Notes under the pieces: generated by a model
Told to the model about the DNA's origin: nothing
What the model saw: the letters and a program-made list of their open reading frames with translations, nothing else
Database searches by the model: none
Shown: positions 24,256 through 31,411 of the stretch, piece by piece
Position numbering within the stretch: position 1 is the first letter of the stretch
How the letters are laid out: the number at the start of each line of letters is the position of its first letter
Assembly: GCA_036403095.1 (NCBI GenBank)
Contig: DASWRQ010000341.1
Coordinates: forward strand, 1 to 41,050
Origin: Kutzneria sp036403095
GTDB lineage: Bacteria; Actinomycetota; Actinomycetes; Mycobacteriales; Pseudonocardiaceae
Direction of reading: 5' to 3'
Length of the DNA stretch: 41,050 nt
Made by a program: the position numbers and the translations under genes

Positions 24256-25860
24256 GCAGCAGACCAGCGCCTGGCCCAGCGCCGGCGGTTCGAGGGGATC
24301 CGGCCGGTACTCGACGTCCCCCGACAGCACGGGCGTCACGCACGTGTGGCAGACGCCGGTTCGGCAGGCCCAACGGGTCGGCACGGCACAGGCTTCGGCC
24401 AGCTCCAACAGGTTCTGAAAGTCCGTGCGCCATGCGACGGCGATACCGCTGCGGGCGAAGGTGATCCGCGGCCCGGTGCCTGCTGGACCCTCGGGCTGGT
24501 GCGGCGTCGTCGACACCGCACCGACGATGCCGGGGTTGATCGCCGGCAGCGCGCCGAACAGTTCCGAGTGGACATCCGTGATGCCGAGTTCCTTCAGTGC
24601 CAGGGTCATGTCGTCCATGAAGCCGGCCGGTCCGCACAGGTAGGCGGACGCGTTGGCGGGCAAGGCCAGTGCCTTGAGGGCGTTGGCGTTCAAGCGATTG
24701 CCCTCGGCGGTGTAGTAGACGTGCTCATGGGCATCGAGGTCGGCCAGCAACTCGTGAGCCTCCTGAGCGAAGGCGTGTTCGGCGACGGACCGAGCGGTGT
24801 GCAGCCACCACACCTCGCGCTTGCTTGCCTTGAGGGCGCGCAACATCGCCAGCACGGGCGTGACGCCGACGCCGGCCGACAGCAAAACCACCGGGGAGTC
24901 GTTGTCCGCCAGCGTGAAGTCGCCACGCGGCGCGGCGACGTCGAGGGTGTCGCCCGTGTGCAGTTTGGTGTGCAAGAAGGTGCTCACGGCGCCGTCGCGC
25001 TTGACGCTGATCCGGTACTCGGCGTCGGTCACCGCCGACAGCGAGTAGCTTCGCACCTGCGCGTCGGCTCGTACGGTCAAGTACTGTCCAGGCAGCGGCT
25101 TCGGCAGGGCCGAACCGTCCGGTGTGGACAGATGGATGGACGCGATGGTCGTGCTCTCCGGCACGATCCCGGTCACCCGCAGCGGCCGGAAACCCGGCCA
25201 GCCCGCCGACATGGGTTCCTTGGGCGCCAACAGATCCCGGAACGACGCCCGCCAGCCGGGACTCAGCGCCGGAATGTCGACGGCCTTGCGCAGCCGCACG
25301 ACGTCCCGGTTCGGCAGGTACAGCAGGGCGTCGATGTCGGCGACGTTCATCTCGTGGCGGCCGATCGCCGTGCGCATGATCTCGTCGCCGGCACGCACCT
25401 CGCCCTCCCTGATCACCCGGAAGTAGAAGCCGGGTCGGTGCCGCGCGACCAGCAGCGACGGCATTTCCGGCTCCTTGAGCCGCATCGCGACCCGGAAGCA
25501 GGTCACCCGCGGCTGCGTGACCTCGAACTCCGCGTCCCCGATGCGATACCGGTCGCCGATGTGCACCTCGTCGTCCAGCAGCCCGTCGACGGTGAAGTTC
25601 TCGCCGAAGTTGCCGTACTCCAGGTCGTCCCGGCCGAGTTCGTCGCGCCAGTAGTCGTAGGACTGCCGCTGGTAGACCATGACGGCCCGCTGTTCGCCGC
25701 CGTGGCCGCCGAGGTCGCCCTGCCCGTCGCCGTCGATGTTGAGCGTGCGGGCCATCCGTGGGCCCTCGACCGGGCGCTTGAAGATGCCGGTGTGCACGGT
25801 CCGGCCCTGCCAGGGCACGTCCTTGGGCATCCCGACGTTCAGTGACAGCAGGCGTGCCAC
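24220..25860 (-). CDS. MOSC domain fused to ferredoxin reductase and 2Fe-2S ferredoxin
   Basis: A 546-residue redox fusion. Residues 1-215 are a YiiM-like MOSC and 3-alpha region (GDLGGHGGEQRAVMVYQ, YGNFGENFTVDGL, QPRVTCFRVAMRL with the conserved Cys). The middle is an FAD/NAD(P) reductase (RSYSLSAV flavin motif, LLSAGVGVTPVLAML, YLCGPAGFMDDM). The C-terminus is a plant-type ferredoxin with CRTGVCHTC and the later Cys in LVCCSRP. MOSC proteins handle sulfur or molybdenum-cofactor sulfur, often to reduce N-hydroxylated compounds, with electrons supplied here by the fused reductase. Full-length and intact. Confidence 0.93.
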   Translation of the reverse strand: MARLLSLNVGMPKDVPWQGRTVHTGIFKRPVEGPRMARTLNIDGDGQGDLGGHGGEQRAVMVYQRQSYDYWRDELGRDDLEYGNFGENFTVDGLLDDEVHIGDRYRIGDAEFEVTQPRVTCFRVAMRLKEPEMPSLLVARHRPGFYFRVIREGEVRAGDEIMRTAIGRHEMNVADIDALLYLPNRDVVRLRKAVDIPALSPGWRASFRDLLAPKEPMSAGWPGFRPLRVTGIVPESTTIASIHLSTPDGSALPKPLPGQYLTVRADAQVRSYSLSAVTDAEYRISVKRDGAVSTFLHTKLHTGDTLDVAAPRGDFTLADNDSPVVLLSAGVGVTPVLAMLRALKASKREVWWLHTARSVAEHAFAQEAHELLADLDAHEHVYYTAEGNRLNANALKALALPANASAYLCGPAGFMDDMTLALKELGITDVHSELFGALPAINPGIVGAVSTTPHQPEGPAGTGPRITFARSGIAVAWRTDFQNLLELAEACAVPTRWACRTGVCHTCVTPVLSGDVEYRPDPLEPPALGQALVCCSRPADDLVLDL

Positions 25861-25873
25861 GGTGATCCCTCCC

Positions 25874-26368
25874 TCAGGCCTGGCGGCTGCGCTGGTAGTG
25901 CCGGCGGGCCTTCATCCGGTTGCCGCACACGGCCATCGAGCACCAGCGGGCGCTGTTGGGCTTGCTGTGGTCGATCAGGAACAGCCGGCACTCCGGGTTG
26001 GCGCACGGGCGCAGCCGGCCCGGGCTGTCGGTGCGCAGCTTGTCCCAGGCCAGCACGGCCCGTGCGGCGGCGGTCCGGCCCGCCGGCAGGTCGGGGGCCC
26101 AGGCTATGCCCTCCTCGGTCAGTGACGCACGGTAGGCGACGCCGTCGATGAAGGGGCGCAGCTTGGGTGGCCTGTCGCGCCCGCGTACCACGTCCTGGAG
26201 CGCGTTTCTAGCGCCGACCAGGGCCTGCCATTCGTCGACCGACGGCTGCTGGCCGTGCTCGGCCAGCCACGCGCGGCCGGCGTCGGCATTGTCGAGATTG
26301 TCACGCTGCGTGCCCTCGACGATCGGGGTCGTGTTCAGCAGGTCCAGCAGCAGGATCTCGTCCGTCAT
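25874..26368 (-). CDS. CGNR zinc-finger transcriptional regulator (ABATE domain)
   Basis: A 164-residue regulator. The N-terminal ABATE domain begins DEILLLDLLNT, and the C-terminal zinc finger has CANPECRLFLIDHS and WCSMAVCGNRMKARRHY, giving the four Cys ligands and the CGNR signature. These are stress-linked DNA-binding proteins of actinobacteria. The ATG at 26366-26368 is preferred; the frame continues upstream only through the tail of a sigma-factor remnant. The next gene downstream, 13 bases away, is the MOSC/reductase fusion, which may be its target or operon partner. Confidence 0.9.
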   Translation of the reverse strand: MTDEILLLDLLNTTPIVEGTQRDNLDNADAGRAWLAEHGQQPSVDEWQALVGARNALQDVVRGRDRPPKLRPFIDGVAYRASLTEEGIAWAPDLPAGRTAAARAVLAWDKLRTDSPGRLRPCANPECRLFLIDHSKPNSARWCSMAVCGNRMKARRHYQRSRQA

Positions 26369-26399
26369 CTCACGCTTCGCGCCAGCCGCGGCGCGGTTC

Positions 26400-26555
26400 A
26401 GCCGATCCGGCAGTTCCAGGCTCTTGAGCCGCTCCGGACCGGCCAGCACGTTGATCTCCACGATCCGCCCGCGCCGTACCGCCCGGCATCCGGTACGCCG
26501 CTGCCCACAGATGGACCCGATGCCCCTCGAACCGCTCCGCCAGAAACTCGTCCAT
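26400..26555 (-). pseudogene. Internally deleted ECF (SigJ/ECF41-type) sigma factor remnant
   Basis: The ATG at 26553-26555 opens a frame reading MDEFLAERFEGHRVHLWAAA then YRMPG, a good match to the first 25 residues of SigJ-like sigma factors. The frame then becomes unrelated. In another frame, from about 26485, the DNA encodes RRGRIVEINVLAGPERLKSL, which matches the last residues of the same family after its SnoaL-like domain. The whole middle, normally some 240 codons, is missing, leaving start and end joined out of frame. The remnant tail is in frame with the CGNR gene that follows. Confidence 0.7.
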
Positions 26556-26659
26556 ACCCCCATGACGTTTCCGGCCAGGCTGTTATGACAGCGGGTTGTC
26601 GGTGGACGTTCCACCCATTCGTGGACCGAGTTCCGGCCACCGGCCAAGGGACAGGCGGG

Positions 26660-27148
26660 TCAGGCGCCCGAGACATAGCCGCGGCGGACGGTGCGTTCGA
26701 GGATGCCGAGGGTGGCGCGCACGGACTTCTGGTCGATGACGGGGAAGATGCCGAGCTTGCGCCAGTCGTCGTTGATGGCGGACCAGTCGTAGTACGAGGT
26801 GACGAGGGTGCCGTCAGGGGTGGGGGCAAGGCGGTAGCCGAAGACGTGGCCGATGCCGGGGCGAATGGCGCCGAGAATGGTCCAGGCGATCTCGGCGGCG
26901 GGGGAGAAGGCGGTGATGGTGACGGTGACGTCGTACCGCCCCATGGGGAGGTCGCCGAGGCCCTCGCGGTCCATGTGCACGAGGAACTGGTCGCCGACGG
27001 CGGTGACGCGAGCGCCCTCGGCGGACATGAGCATGCCGGAGGCGTCGATGGCGACATGGCCCTGCGGATCGGTGAGCACGGCGAAGATCTCGTCGGGCGG
27101 GAAGGGCATGGTGCGGGTGACCTCGATGCGGTCCAAGTCGGCCTCCAT
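26660..27148 (-). CDS. SRPBCC family protein
   Basis: A 162-residue START-like protein. It begins with the typical RIEVTRTMPFPPDEIFAVLTDPQGHVAID strand-helix. It continues with alternating strands, including RYDVTVTITAFSPAAEIAW and FGYRLAPTPDGTLVTSYYDWS, and ends with a long helix SVRATLGILERTV. The fold binds hydrophobic ligands in a cavity; members act as polyketide cyclases, lipid carriers or are uncharacterised. ATG at 27146-27148. Divergent from the next small gene by 65 bases. Confidence 0.88.
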   Translation of the reverse strand: MEADLDRIEVTRTMPFPPDEIFAVLTDPQGHVAIDASGMLMSAEGARVTAVGDQFLVHMDREGLGDLPMGRYDVTVTITAFSPAAEIAWTILGAIRPGIGHVFGYRLAPTPDGTLVTSYYDWSAINDDWRKLGIFPVIDQKSVRATLGILERTVRRGYVSGA

Positions 27149-27213
27149 GGTGATCGGCGACGTGCCGTACCCGGACGGCGCGACGCCGAGCTCAAGAACT
27201 TAGAGTGGGAACT

Positions 27214-27483
27214 GTGACGGACTCGGAGTTCAGCTACTACCTGATCGTGTCGGCCCTGCACCCGAAGGAGAATCCCTACGCCCTGGTCCGGGTGCGGGGC
27301 CCGCTCGATGCCTTCCCCAATGAGGAGTTCTTCTCGCCGCGGCTGGTGTGGGAGCGCAGCACCATCCTCAATCGCATCGACCACGGCTCGATGGACCGGG
27401 AACCCGAGAAGATCGCCGAGCGGGAGGTCGAGCACTACGTGGACGTGCTGACCCGCCGCTTCAAGGCACAGCGGGAAAGTTGA
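27214..27483 (+). CDS. Small conserved-looking protein, unknown function
   Basis: An 89-residue acidic soluble protein starting MTDSEFSYYLIVSALHP (GTG at 27214; a GTG 9 bases earlier is also possible). It contains YALVRVRGPLDAFPNEEFF, a Trp-Glu-Arg-Ser strand and a basic C-terminal helix. Codon use is that of a real gene and no competing frame fits better. I do not recognise the family, and no signal or membrane segment is present. Confidence 0.65.
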   Translation: MTDSEFSYYLIVSALHPKENPYALVRVRGPLDAFPNEEFFSPRLVWERSTILNRIDHGSMDREPEKIAEREVEHYVDVLTRRFKAQRES

Positions 27484-27503
27484 CGGACCTGCCTGGCCGG
27501 CCA

Positions 27504-28463
27504 CTAGACGCTGAACTCCAGGGCGGTGCGGCCCTCGGAGACGGGGATCGTGCCGCGCAGGGTGAGTCCGCACTCGGCGGCCAGGGCGGCGAGCTGGTCG
27601 ACGGTCCGTTCACGGCCGCCGAAGCACATGAGCATGAACAGGTCGATGGCGGTGCCGGCGTGTCCGAGCAAGGGCTCGATGACGACGATGGCGCCGGCAA
27701 CACCGGCGGCGTCACGGCAGCGGGACAGGATGGCGCGGACGTGGTCGTCGTCCCAGTCGTGCAGGATGTCCGACAGCACATAGGCATCAGCGCCGGCGGG
27801 TAGCGGATCGAAGAAGCTGCCGGACACCGCACTCCCACGGTCGCTGACGCCGGCAGCGGCGAAGCGGGCCAGGGCGGGGGCCGTGGTAGGGGCGAGGTCG
27901 ACGACGGTGCCGCGAACACCGGGATGCGCGGAGAGGATGGCGCACAACAGGTTGCCGTCGCCGCCACCGGCGTCGATGACGGAAGTGAAGCGGTCCCAAG
28001 GGAAATTGGCGGCGATCTGGTTGGCGTGGTCGGTGAATCGCCAGGCCATCTGGGCGTCGAACGATCGCCGTAGTGCGGGCTGGGCGTCCAGATCGGCCCA
28101 GAACTCGCGACCGTAGCGATGGGTGTAGGCGGACGCGCCGGTGGTGATCGTGTGCAGAAGATCCACGAACGCCAGGTCGGCGCGCCCGCCGGCACGGTTG
28201 ATGTCCAGCAGGGGCTTGAAGTCGGTCAGCTGCGCGCCGAGGGGAGTCGGCCGGTAGCGGTCGTCGTCCAATGAGAAGACGCCGACGGTGACGAGATGGT
28301 CGAGCAGCCGCCGCAGGATCGGCGCGGCGGTGCCGGTGTCGGCGGCGAGCTGGTCGGCGGTGGCGCCGTTGCCGGCGTGTTCGGCCAGGTTGAGCGTCGC
28401 GGCCACTCGGACGGCCATGGGAGTGGCCAGATCGGCCATGGACATGATCGACGGCAGACCCAT
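27504..28463 (-). CDS. SAM-dependent O-methyltransferase (DnrK-like small-molecule type)
   Basis: A 319-residue methyltransferase with an N-terminal dimerisation/winged-helix part (ADLATPMAVRVAATLNLAEH, ILRRLLDHLVTVGVFSL). The SAM domain has VIDAGGGDGNLL, VVDLAPTTAPAL, a SFFDPLPAGADAYVLSDILHDWDDD motif with the catalytic His-Asp, and a C-terminal GRTALEFSV. Members methylate phenolic oxygens of natural products. The start is uncertain. I give the ATG at 28461-28463, but coding-like sequence continues in frame upstream for about 60 codons without a clear start or ribosome site. Confidence 0.88.
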   Translation of the reverse strand: MGLPSIMSMADLATPMAVRVAATLNLAEHAGNGATADQLAADTGTAAPILRRLLDHLVTVGVFSLDDDRYRPTPLGAQLTDFKPLLDINRAGGRADLAFVDLLHTITTGASAYTHRYGREFWADLDAQPALRRSFDAQMAWRFTDHANQIAANFPWDRFTSVIDAGGGDGNLLCAILSAHPGVRGTVVDLAPTTAPALARFAAAGVSDRGSAVSGSFFDPLPAGADAYVLSDILHDWDDDHVRAILSRCRDAAGVAGAIVVIEPLLGHAGTAIDLFMLMCFGGRERTVDQLAALAAECGLTLRGTIPVSEGRTALEFSV

Positions 28464-28750
28464 GGCATCGAGACTACCGGGAAGGGCAACCCAGGCCTCG
28501 TCCTCGGTGTCGAACACGGCCACGGTGGCGTCGACGATGCCGGACACCTCGGCCGGCCGGCGCTCGTTGCTGATCGGTCCGATGTGGACGGACAGCTCGG
28601 TCGGATCGCCGACCTCCAACCGGGTCTGCTTCGCCCCGCCAGCGCCTCGAGGCCACGGACCGGTGCGAACCACCTGGCCTGCGTGCGCGGCCGGCAGAAC
28701 CGGCCGCGCATCGCCGCCGCCCTCGAGCACCTGCTCGCGGGCGTCCCTGA
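28464..28750. other. Gap between the O-methyltransferase and PPOX genes
   Basis: This 287-base stretch may hold the true N-terminus of the methyltransferase: the minus-strand frame reads GDPTELSVHIGPISNERRPA with coding-like character. On the plus strand the last 110 bases read HLACVRGRQNRPRIAAALEH and end at a TGA at 28755-28757. That could be the tail of a lost gene. Neither is secure. Confidence 0.3.
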
Positions 28751-29137
28751 CTACTGAAAGCTGACCGCCGTCGGCGCGATGACCAGCACCACCCGGTCCG
28801 CCGCGTCCGGCGGCGTCCCGCGGTGCACGCCGTAGCGCTCGGCCAGCGTCAGGTAGAAGGCCCCGGTCGGGTCCTTCTCGATCTCGACGACCGTCCCGCG
28901 CACCTCCAGATAGCGGAACGGCGAGTCCGGGTCGCTCACCGCGATCGACACGTGCGGGTCGAACTCGATGTTGCGGTACTTCTGACGCCTGGTGGTGTGC
29001 GTGAGCCGGATGTGCTGGCCGTCCCACTGGAACCACATCGGGTTCACCTGGATGGAGCCGTCGGGGCGGCGCGTCCCGAAGTGGCCGTAGAGCGGCCGCT
29101 CCAGCAGGTCCTGGTGCGATTCGGGCACCACTGTCAT
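28751..29137 (-). CDS. PPOX class F420/FMN-dependent oxidoreductase
   Basis: A 128-residue split-barrel flavin/deazaflavin protein. It has the family pattern of LLERPLYGHFGTRRPDGSIQ, then VNPMWFQWDG, KYRNIEFDPHVSIAVSDPD and YLEVRGTVVEI. GGAGG lies 7 bases before the ATG at 29135-29137, which fixes the start. Members in actinobacteria use F420 or FMN to reduce small molecules such as biliverdin, or simply bind the cofactor. Substrate unknown. Confidence 0.93.
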   Translation of the reverse strand: MTVVPESHQDLLERPLYGHFGTRRPDGSIQVNPMWFQWDGQHIRLTHTTRRQKYRNIEFDPHVSIAVSDPDSPFRYLEVRGTVVEIEKDPTGAFYLTLAERYGVHRGTPPDAADRVVLVIAPTAVSFQ

Positions 29138-29476
29138 GGATGGTCCTCCCTGAGTTGCTGGTGTCGACCCTAGGGGGATCGCCCAGGGCCGGTCCATCAA
29201 GTCTCGAACGAGACCCATCGATATTTTTTGCCGGCGGGCTCGCGCCCTGGACTGCGTTAGGTGCACGTCGTCGACACCGCGCTGAAGCCCCTGTGAAGCC
29301 GGCAGCGCCGATGGTCGTCCTGGTGCGTCGGCCTGGCCGCCGCCGGTCACATGGCGTCACGGGTGCTGGTCAGCCGCGGCCCTCATAACTGAGCCTCACC
29401 CGAATTGGGGAGGCGGGGTTTGGGCCGGCCCCGCACGGGCAGCCCTACTGGGCACACCGTCCACACTGGAGGCGAG
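29138..29476. other. Intergenic region with a small stem and T-run
   Basis: This 339-base stretch has no convincing gene. It holds GTCTC-GAAC-GAGAC (29193-29206) followed nine bases on by a run of six T (29223-29228). That resembles a weak terminator for the plus strand, but no plus-strand gene ends here. The AT-rich patch may instead be part of a promoter for the flanking genes. Confidence 0.4.
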
Positions 29477-29686
29477 ATGGCTCTCTCGGACAAGTTCAAC
29501 GAGCTGAAGGACAAGGCCAAGGACATGGTCGGCCAGCACGGCGACAAGGTCGACCAGGGCGTCGACAAGGCCGGCCAGTTCGTCGACGAGAAGACCGGCA
29601 ACAAGCACTCCGACCAGATCAACCAGGGCGCGGACAAGGCCAAGGAAGGCCTGCGCAACTGGGGTGGCGGCGAGCAGCAACAGTGA
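29477..29686 (+). CDS. MT0933-like antitoxin family small protein
   Basis: A 69-residue, highly charged protein: MALSDKFNELKDKAKDMVGQ, then DKVDQGVDKAGQFVDEKTGN and a Lys/Asp-rich C-terminus. This is the MT0933/Rv0909-type antitoxin family (PF14013), which also resembles amphipathic stress proteins. No toxin gene is adjacent: the next genes are clpP subunits. Many actinobacterial copies stand alone like this, so an antitoxin role is not established. GGAGG lies 4 bases before the ATG, a strong site. Confidence 0.85.
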   Translation: MALSDKFNELKDKAKDMVGQHGDKVDQGVDKAGQFVDEKTGNKHSDQINQGADKAKEGLRNWGGGEQQQ

Positions 29687-29694
29687 CCCGTTCG

Positions 29695-29745
29695 CTACGT
29701 GAGTGGCTCATGTGACTTCAGACGTCACATGAGCCACTCACGTAG
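29695..29745. repeat. Perfect 22-bp-arm inverted repeat
   Basis: The arms 29695-29716 and 29724-29745 are exact reverse complements with a 7-base loop. The arm contains GAGTGGCTCATGTGAC. It lies 8 bases after the antitoxin-family stop. It could act as a terminator (no T-run follows) or be a dispersed palindromic element, since the core recurs just downstream. Confidence 0.9.
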
Positions 29746-29753
29746 GGCGTGCC

Positions 29754-29788
29754 GGGGGAGGCACCTGAGTGGCTCATGTGCCTCCCCC
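29754..29788. terminator. 11-bp perfect stem-loop carrying a third copy of the repeat core
   Basis: GGGGGAGGCAC (29754-29764) pairs exactly with GTGCCTCCCCC (29778-29788). The loop and 3' arm contain GAGTGGCTCATGTG (29767-29780), the same core as the upstream repeat. It could end transcription before clpP or belong to the same repeat family. Confidence 0.6.
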
Positions 29789-29867
29789 CGCACGGTTCCG
29801 CCGGGGGCGGATCCGCTCACAGCAGCACGGGCCGTGACCCGGCCGGAAACCCCGGCATTGTCGGAGC

Positions 29868-30482
29868 ATGGCAAACGACGACAGGCCGCCGCTGTTCGAC
29901 CATCGGCTCCGCGAACGGTTCTTCAGCCAGCGGGTGCTGATCCTCGACGGCGTGCTCGACGACGACAACGGACTGATGCTGGCGAGCCAGATGCTGTCGC
30001 TGGCCAGCGAGGACCCGCGCAAGGACATCGCGCTGTGGATCCACTCGCCGGGCGGCTCGGTCCCGTCCATGCTGGCGATCCGCGACGTGATGCGGCTGGT
30101 GCCGTGCGACGTCGCGACGCTGGCGATCGGCCTGGCCTGCAGCGCCGGGCAGTTCCTGCTCTCCGCCGGCACGCCCGGCAAGCGCTTCGCCCTGCCGCAC
30201 GCCCGGATACTGATGCACCAGGGCTCGGCCGGCATCGGCGGCTCGGCCGTCGAGGTCGAGGTGCAGGCCGACGACCTGCGCCACACCCGGGACACCGTGC
30301 TCGGCCTGACCGCGCAGGACACCGGCCAGCCGGTCGAGCGAATCTTCGCCGACTCGCTGCACGACCGGTGGTTCACCACCGAGCAGGCCCTCGAGTACGG
30401 CTTCATCGACCACATCGTCGCGGACCTCGGCCAGGTCGTGCCGGTCCGCAGCCACTCGATGGGACTGGGGGCATCGGCATGA
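29868..30482 (+). CDS. clpP: ClpP family serine protease, catalytically intact subunit
   Basis: A 204-residue Clp protease subunit. The catalytic triad is visible: Ser92 in GLACSAGQFLL, His117 in HARILMHQ, and Asp166 in LHDRWFT. The oxyanion strand HSPGGSVPSML and the terminal EYGFID motif are also present. It forms the first gene of an operon, overlapping the next ClpP gene by ATGA. The downstream PopR-like gene suggests this is the clpP3/clpP4-type pair of actinomycetes rather than the main clpP1/clpP2 pair, so a stress- or development-conditioned protease is likely. Confidence 0.94.
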   Translation: MANDDRPPLFDHRLRERFFSQRVLILDGVLDDDNGLMLASQMLSLASEDPRKDIALWIHSPGGSVPSMLAIRDVMRLVPCDVATLAIGLACSAGQFLLSAGTPGKRFALPHARILMHQGSAGIGGSAVEVEVQADDLRHTRDTVLGLTAQDTGQPVERIFADSLHDRWFTTEQALEYGFIDHIVADLGQVVPVRSHSMGLGASA

Positions 30483-31069
30483 GCACGTACACCATTCCCA
30501 ACGTGATCACCCGCGTGGCCGGCAGCGAGCGGATCATGGACGTCTACTCGCACCTGCTGTCGGAGCGCATCGTCTACCTGGGTACCGGCATCGACGCCGG
30601 CGTGGCCAACGCGCTGATCGCCCAGTTGTTGTTCCTGGAGGCGGAAAACCCCAACCAGGAGATCGACCTCTACATCAACTCCGAGGGCGGCGACCCGTCG
30701 GCGATGCTGGCCCTGTACGACACCATGCGCTTCATCAAGTCGCCGGTCGCGACCACGTGCGTCGGCCAGGCCGTCGCCGCCTCGGCGGTGCTGCTGGCCG
30801 CGGGCGCCGAGGGGCGGCGGGCCGTGCTGCCGCACTCCCGGGTCGTGCTGCACCAGCCGGCGGCGCAGGGCCGCGGCACCATCCCCGACCTGATCCTGCA
30901 GGCCGACGAGGTCGTGCGGGTGCGCACCCAGCTGGAGAACATCCTGTCCCGGCACACCGGTCACGACGTCGCCCAGCTGCGGCACGACACCGACCGCGAC
31001 CGGGTCTTCGACGCCGAGGGCGCGGTCGCCTACGGGCTGGCCGACATGGTGCGGGCGGAAAAGGTCTAG
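30479..31069 (+). CDS. ClpP-like subunit with displaced catalytic serine
   Basis: A 196-residue ClpP homologue coupled to the first by ATGA. His125 (HSRVVLHQP) and Asp174 (TDRDRVF) are in place. The nucleophile motif, normally GQAAS followed by AAAVLLA, reads GQAVAASAVLLA. Aligned on VLLA, the Ser position (residue 100) is Ala, and the only Ser (102) is two residues further. It may be an inactive partner, like ClpR of cyanobacteria and plastids, or may use the shifted Ser. Mixed rings of an active and an inactive ClpP are known elsewhere. Confidence 0.9.
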   Translation: MSTYTIPNVITRVAGSERIMDVYSHLLSERIVYLGTGIDAGVANALIAQLLFLEAENPNQEIDLYINSEGGDPSAMLALYDTMRFIKSPVATTCVGQAVAASAVLLAAGAEGRRAVLPHSRVVLHQPAAQGRGTIPDLILQADEVVRVRTQLENILSRHTGHDVAQLRHDTDRDRVFDAEGAVAYGLADMVRAEKV

Positions 31070-31371
31070 GCCGCCATCAGGGTCGGGCCGCTCGGCCGGC
31101 GGAGTCGTCGCACGTCACCGGCGATCTCGATGAGCAAAGTGGACAGCTCGATGCCGAGAGCGCCGGTGACCGCCGCGATCATCTCGCTCGACGGCTCCTT
31201 GCGGCCGCGCTCGATCTCCGACAGGTACTGCGGCGAGATGCCGGCGCGCTCCGCGGTGTCGACGAGGCGTTCGCCCTGCTCTTCCCGGGCCGCGCGCAGG
31301 CTGCGGCCCAGCGCCTCGCGCCACAGCGGGGCCGGCTCGTGTTTGCGGGGGAACGGGAGGATGTCCGCCAT
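31066..31371 (-). CDS. PopR/ClgR-type XRE regulator with C-terminal Ala-Ala
   Basis: A 101-residue Cro/CI-type regulator. The HTH region reads LGRSLRAAREEQGERLVDTA and ISPQYLSEIERGRKEPSSEM, which strongly resembles ClgR and PopR, the activators of clp and lon genes in Streptomyces. It ends LMAA. In S. lividans PopR the two C-terminal alanines mark the protein for destruction by ClpP1/P2, so it activates clpP3/clpP4 when that protease fails. The same ending here, head to tail beside a clpP pair (4-base convergent overlap), supports a PopR-like role. The functional link is inferred. Confidence 0.88.
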   Translation of the reverse strand: MADILPFPRKHEPAPLWREALGRSLRAAREEQGERLVDTAERAGISPQYLSEIERGRKEPSSEMIAAVTGALGIELSTLLIEIAGDVRRLRRPSGPTLMAA

Positions 31372-31411
31372 GGGGCCATGGTGGCAGCCGTCCGCTGTTT
31401 CCGTACCCGGC

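Noticed and set aside
28640..28757. Plus-strand frame ending HLLAGVPDY as a gene tail
   Set aside because: The C-terminal segment looks somewhat protein-like, but it has no upstream match, start or family. It may be a decayed remnant and is described only as part of the gap.
29477..29686. Toxin-antitoxin module with the MT0933-like antitoxin
   Set aside because: No toxin-like gene is adjacent: the neighbours are a PPOX enzyme and clpP, and the family often occurs alone.
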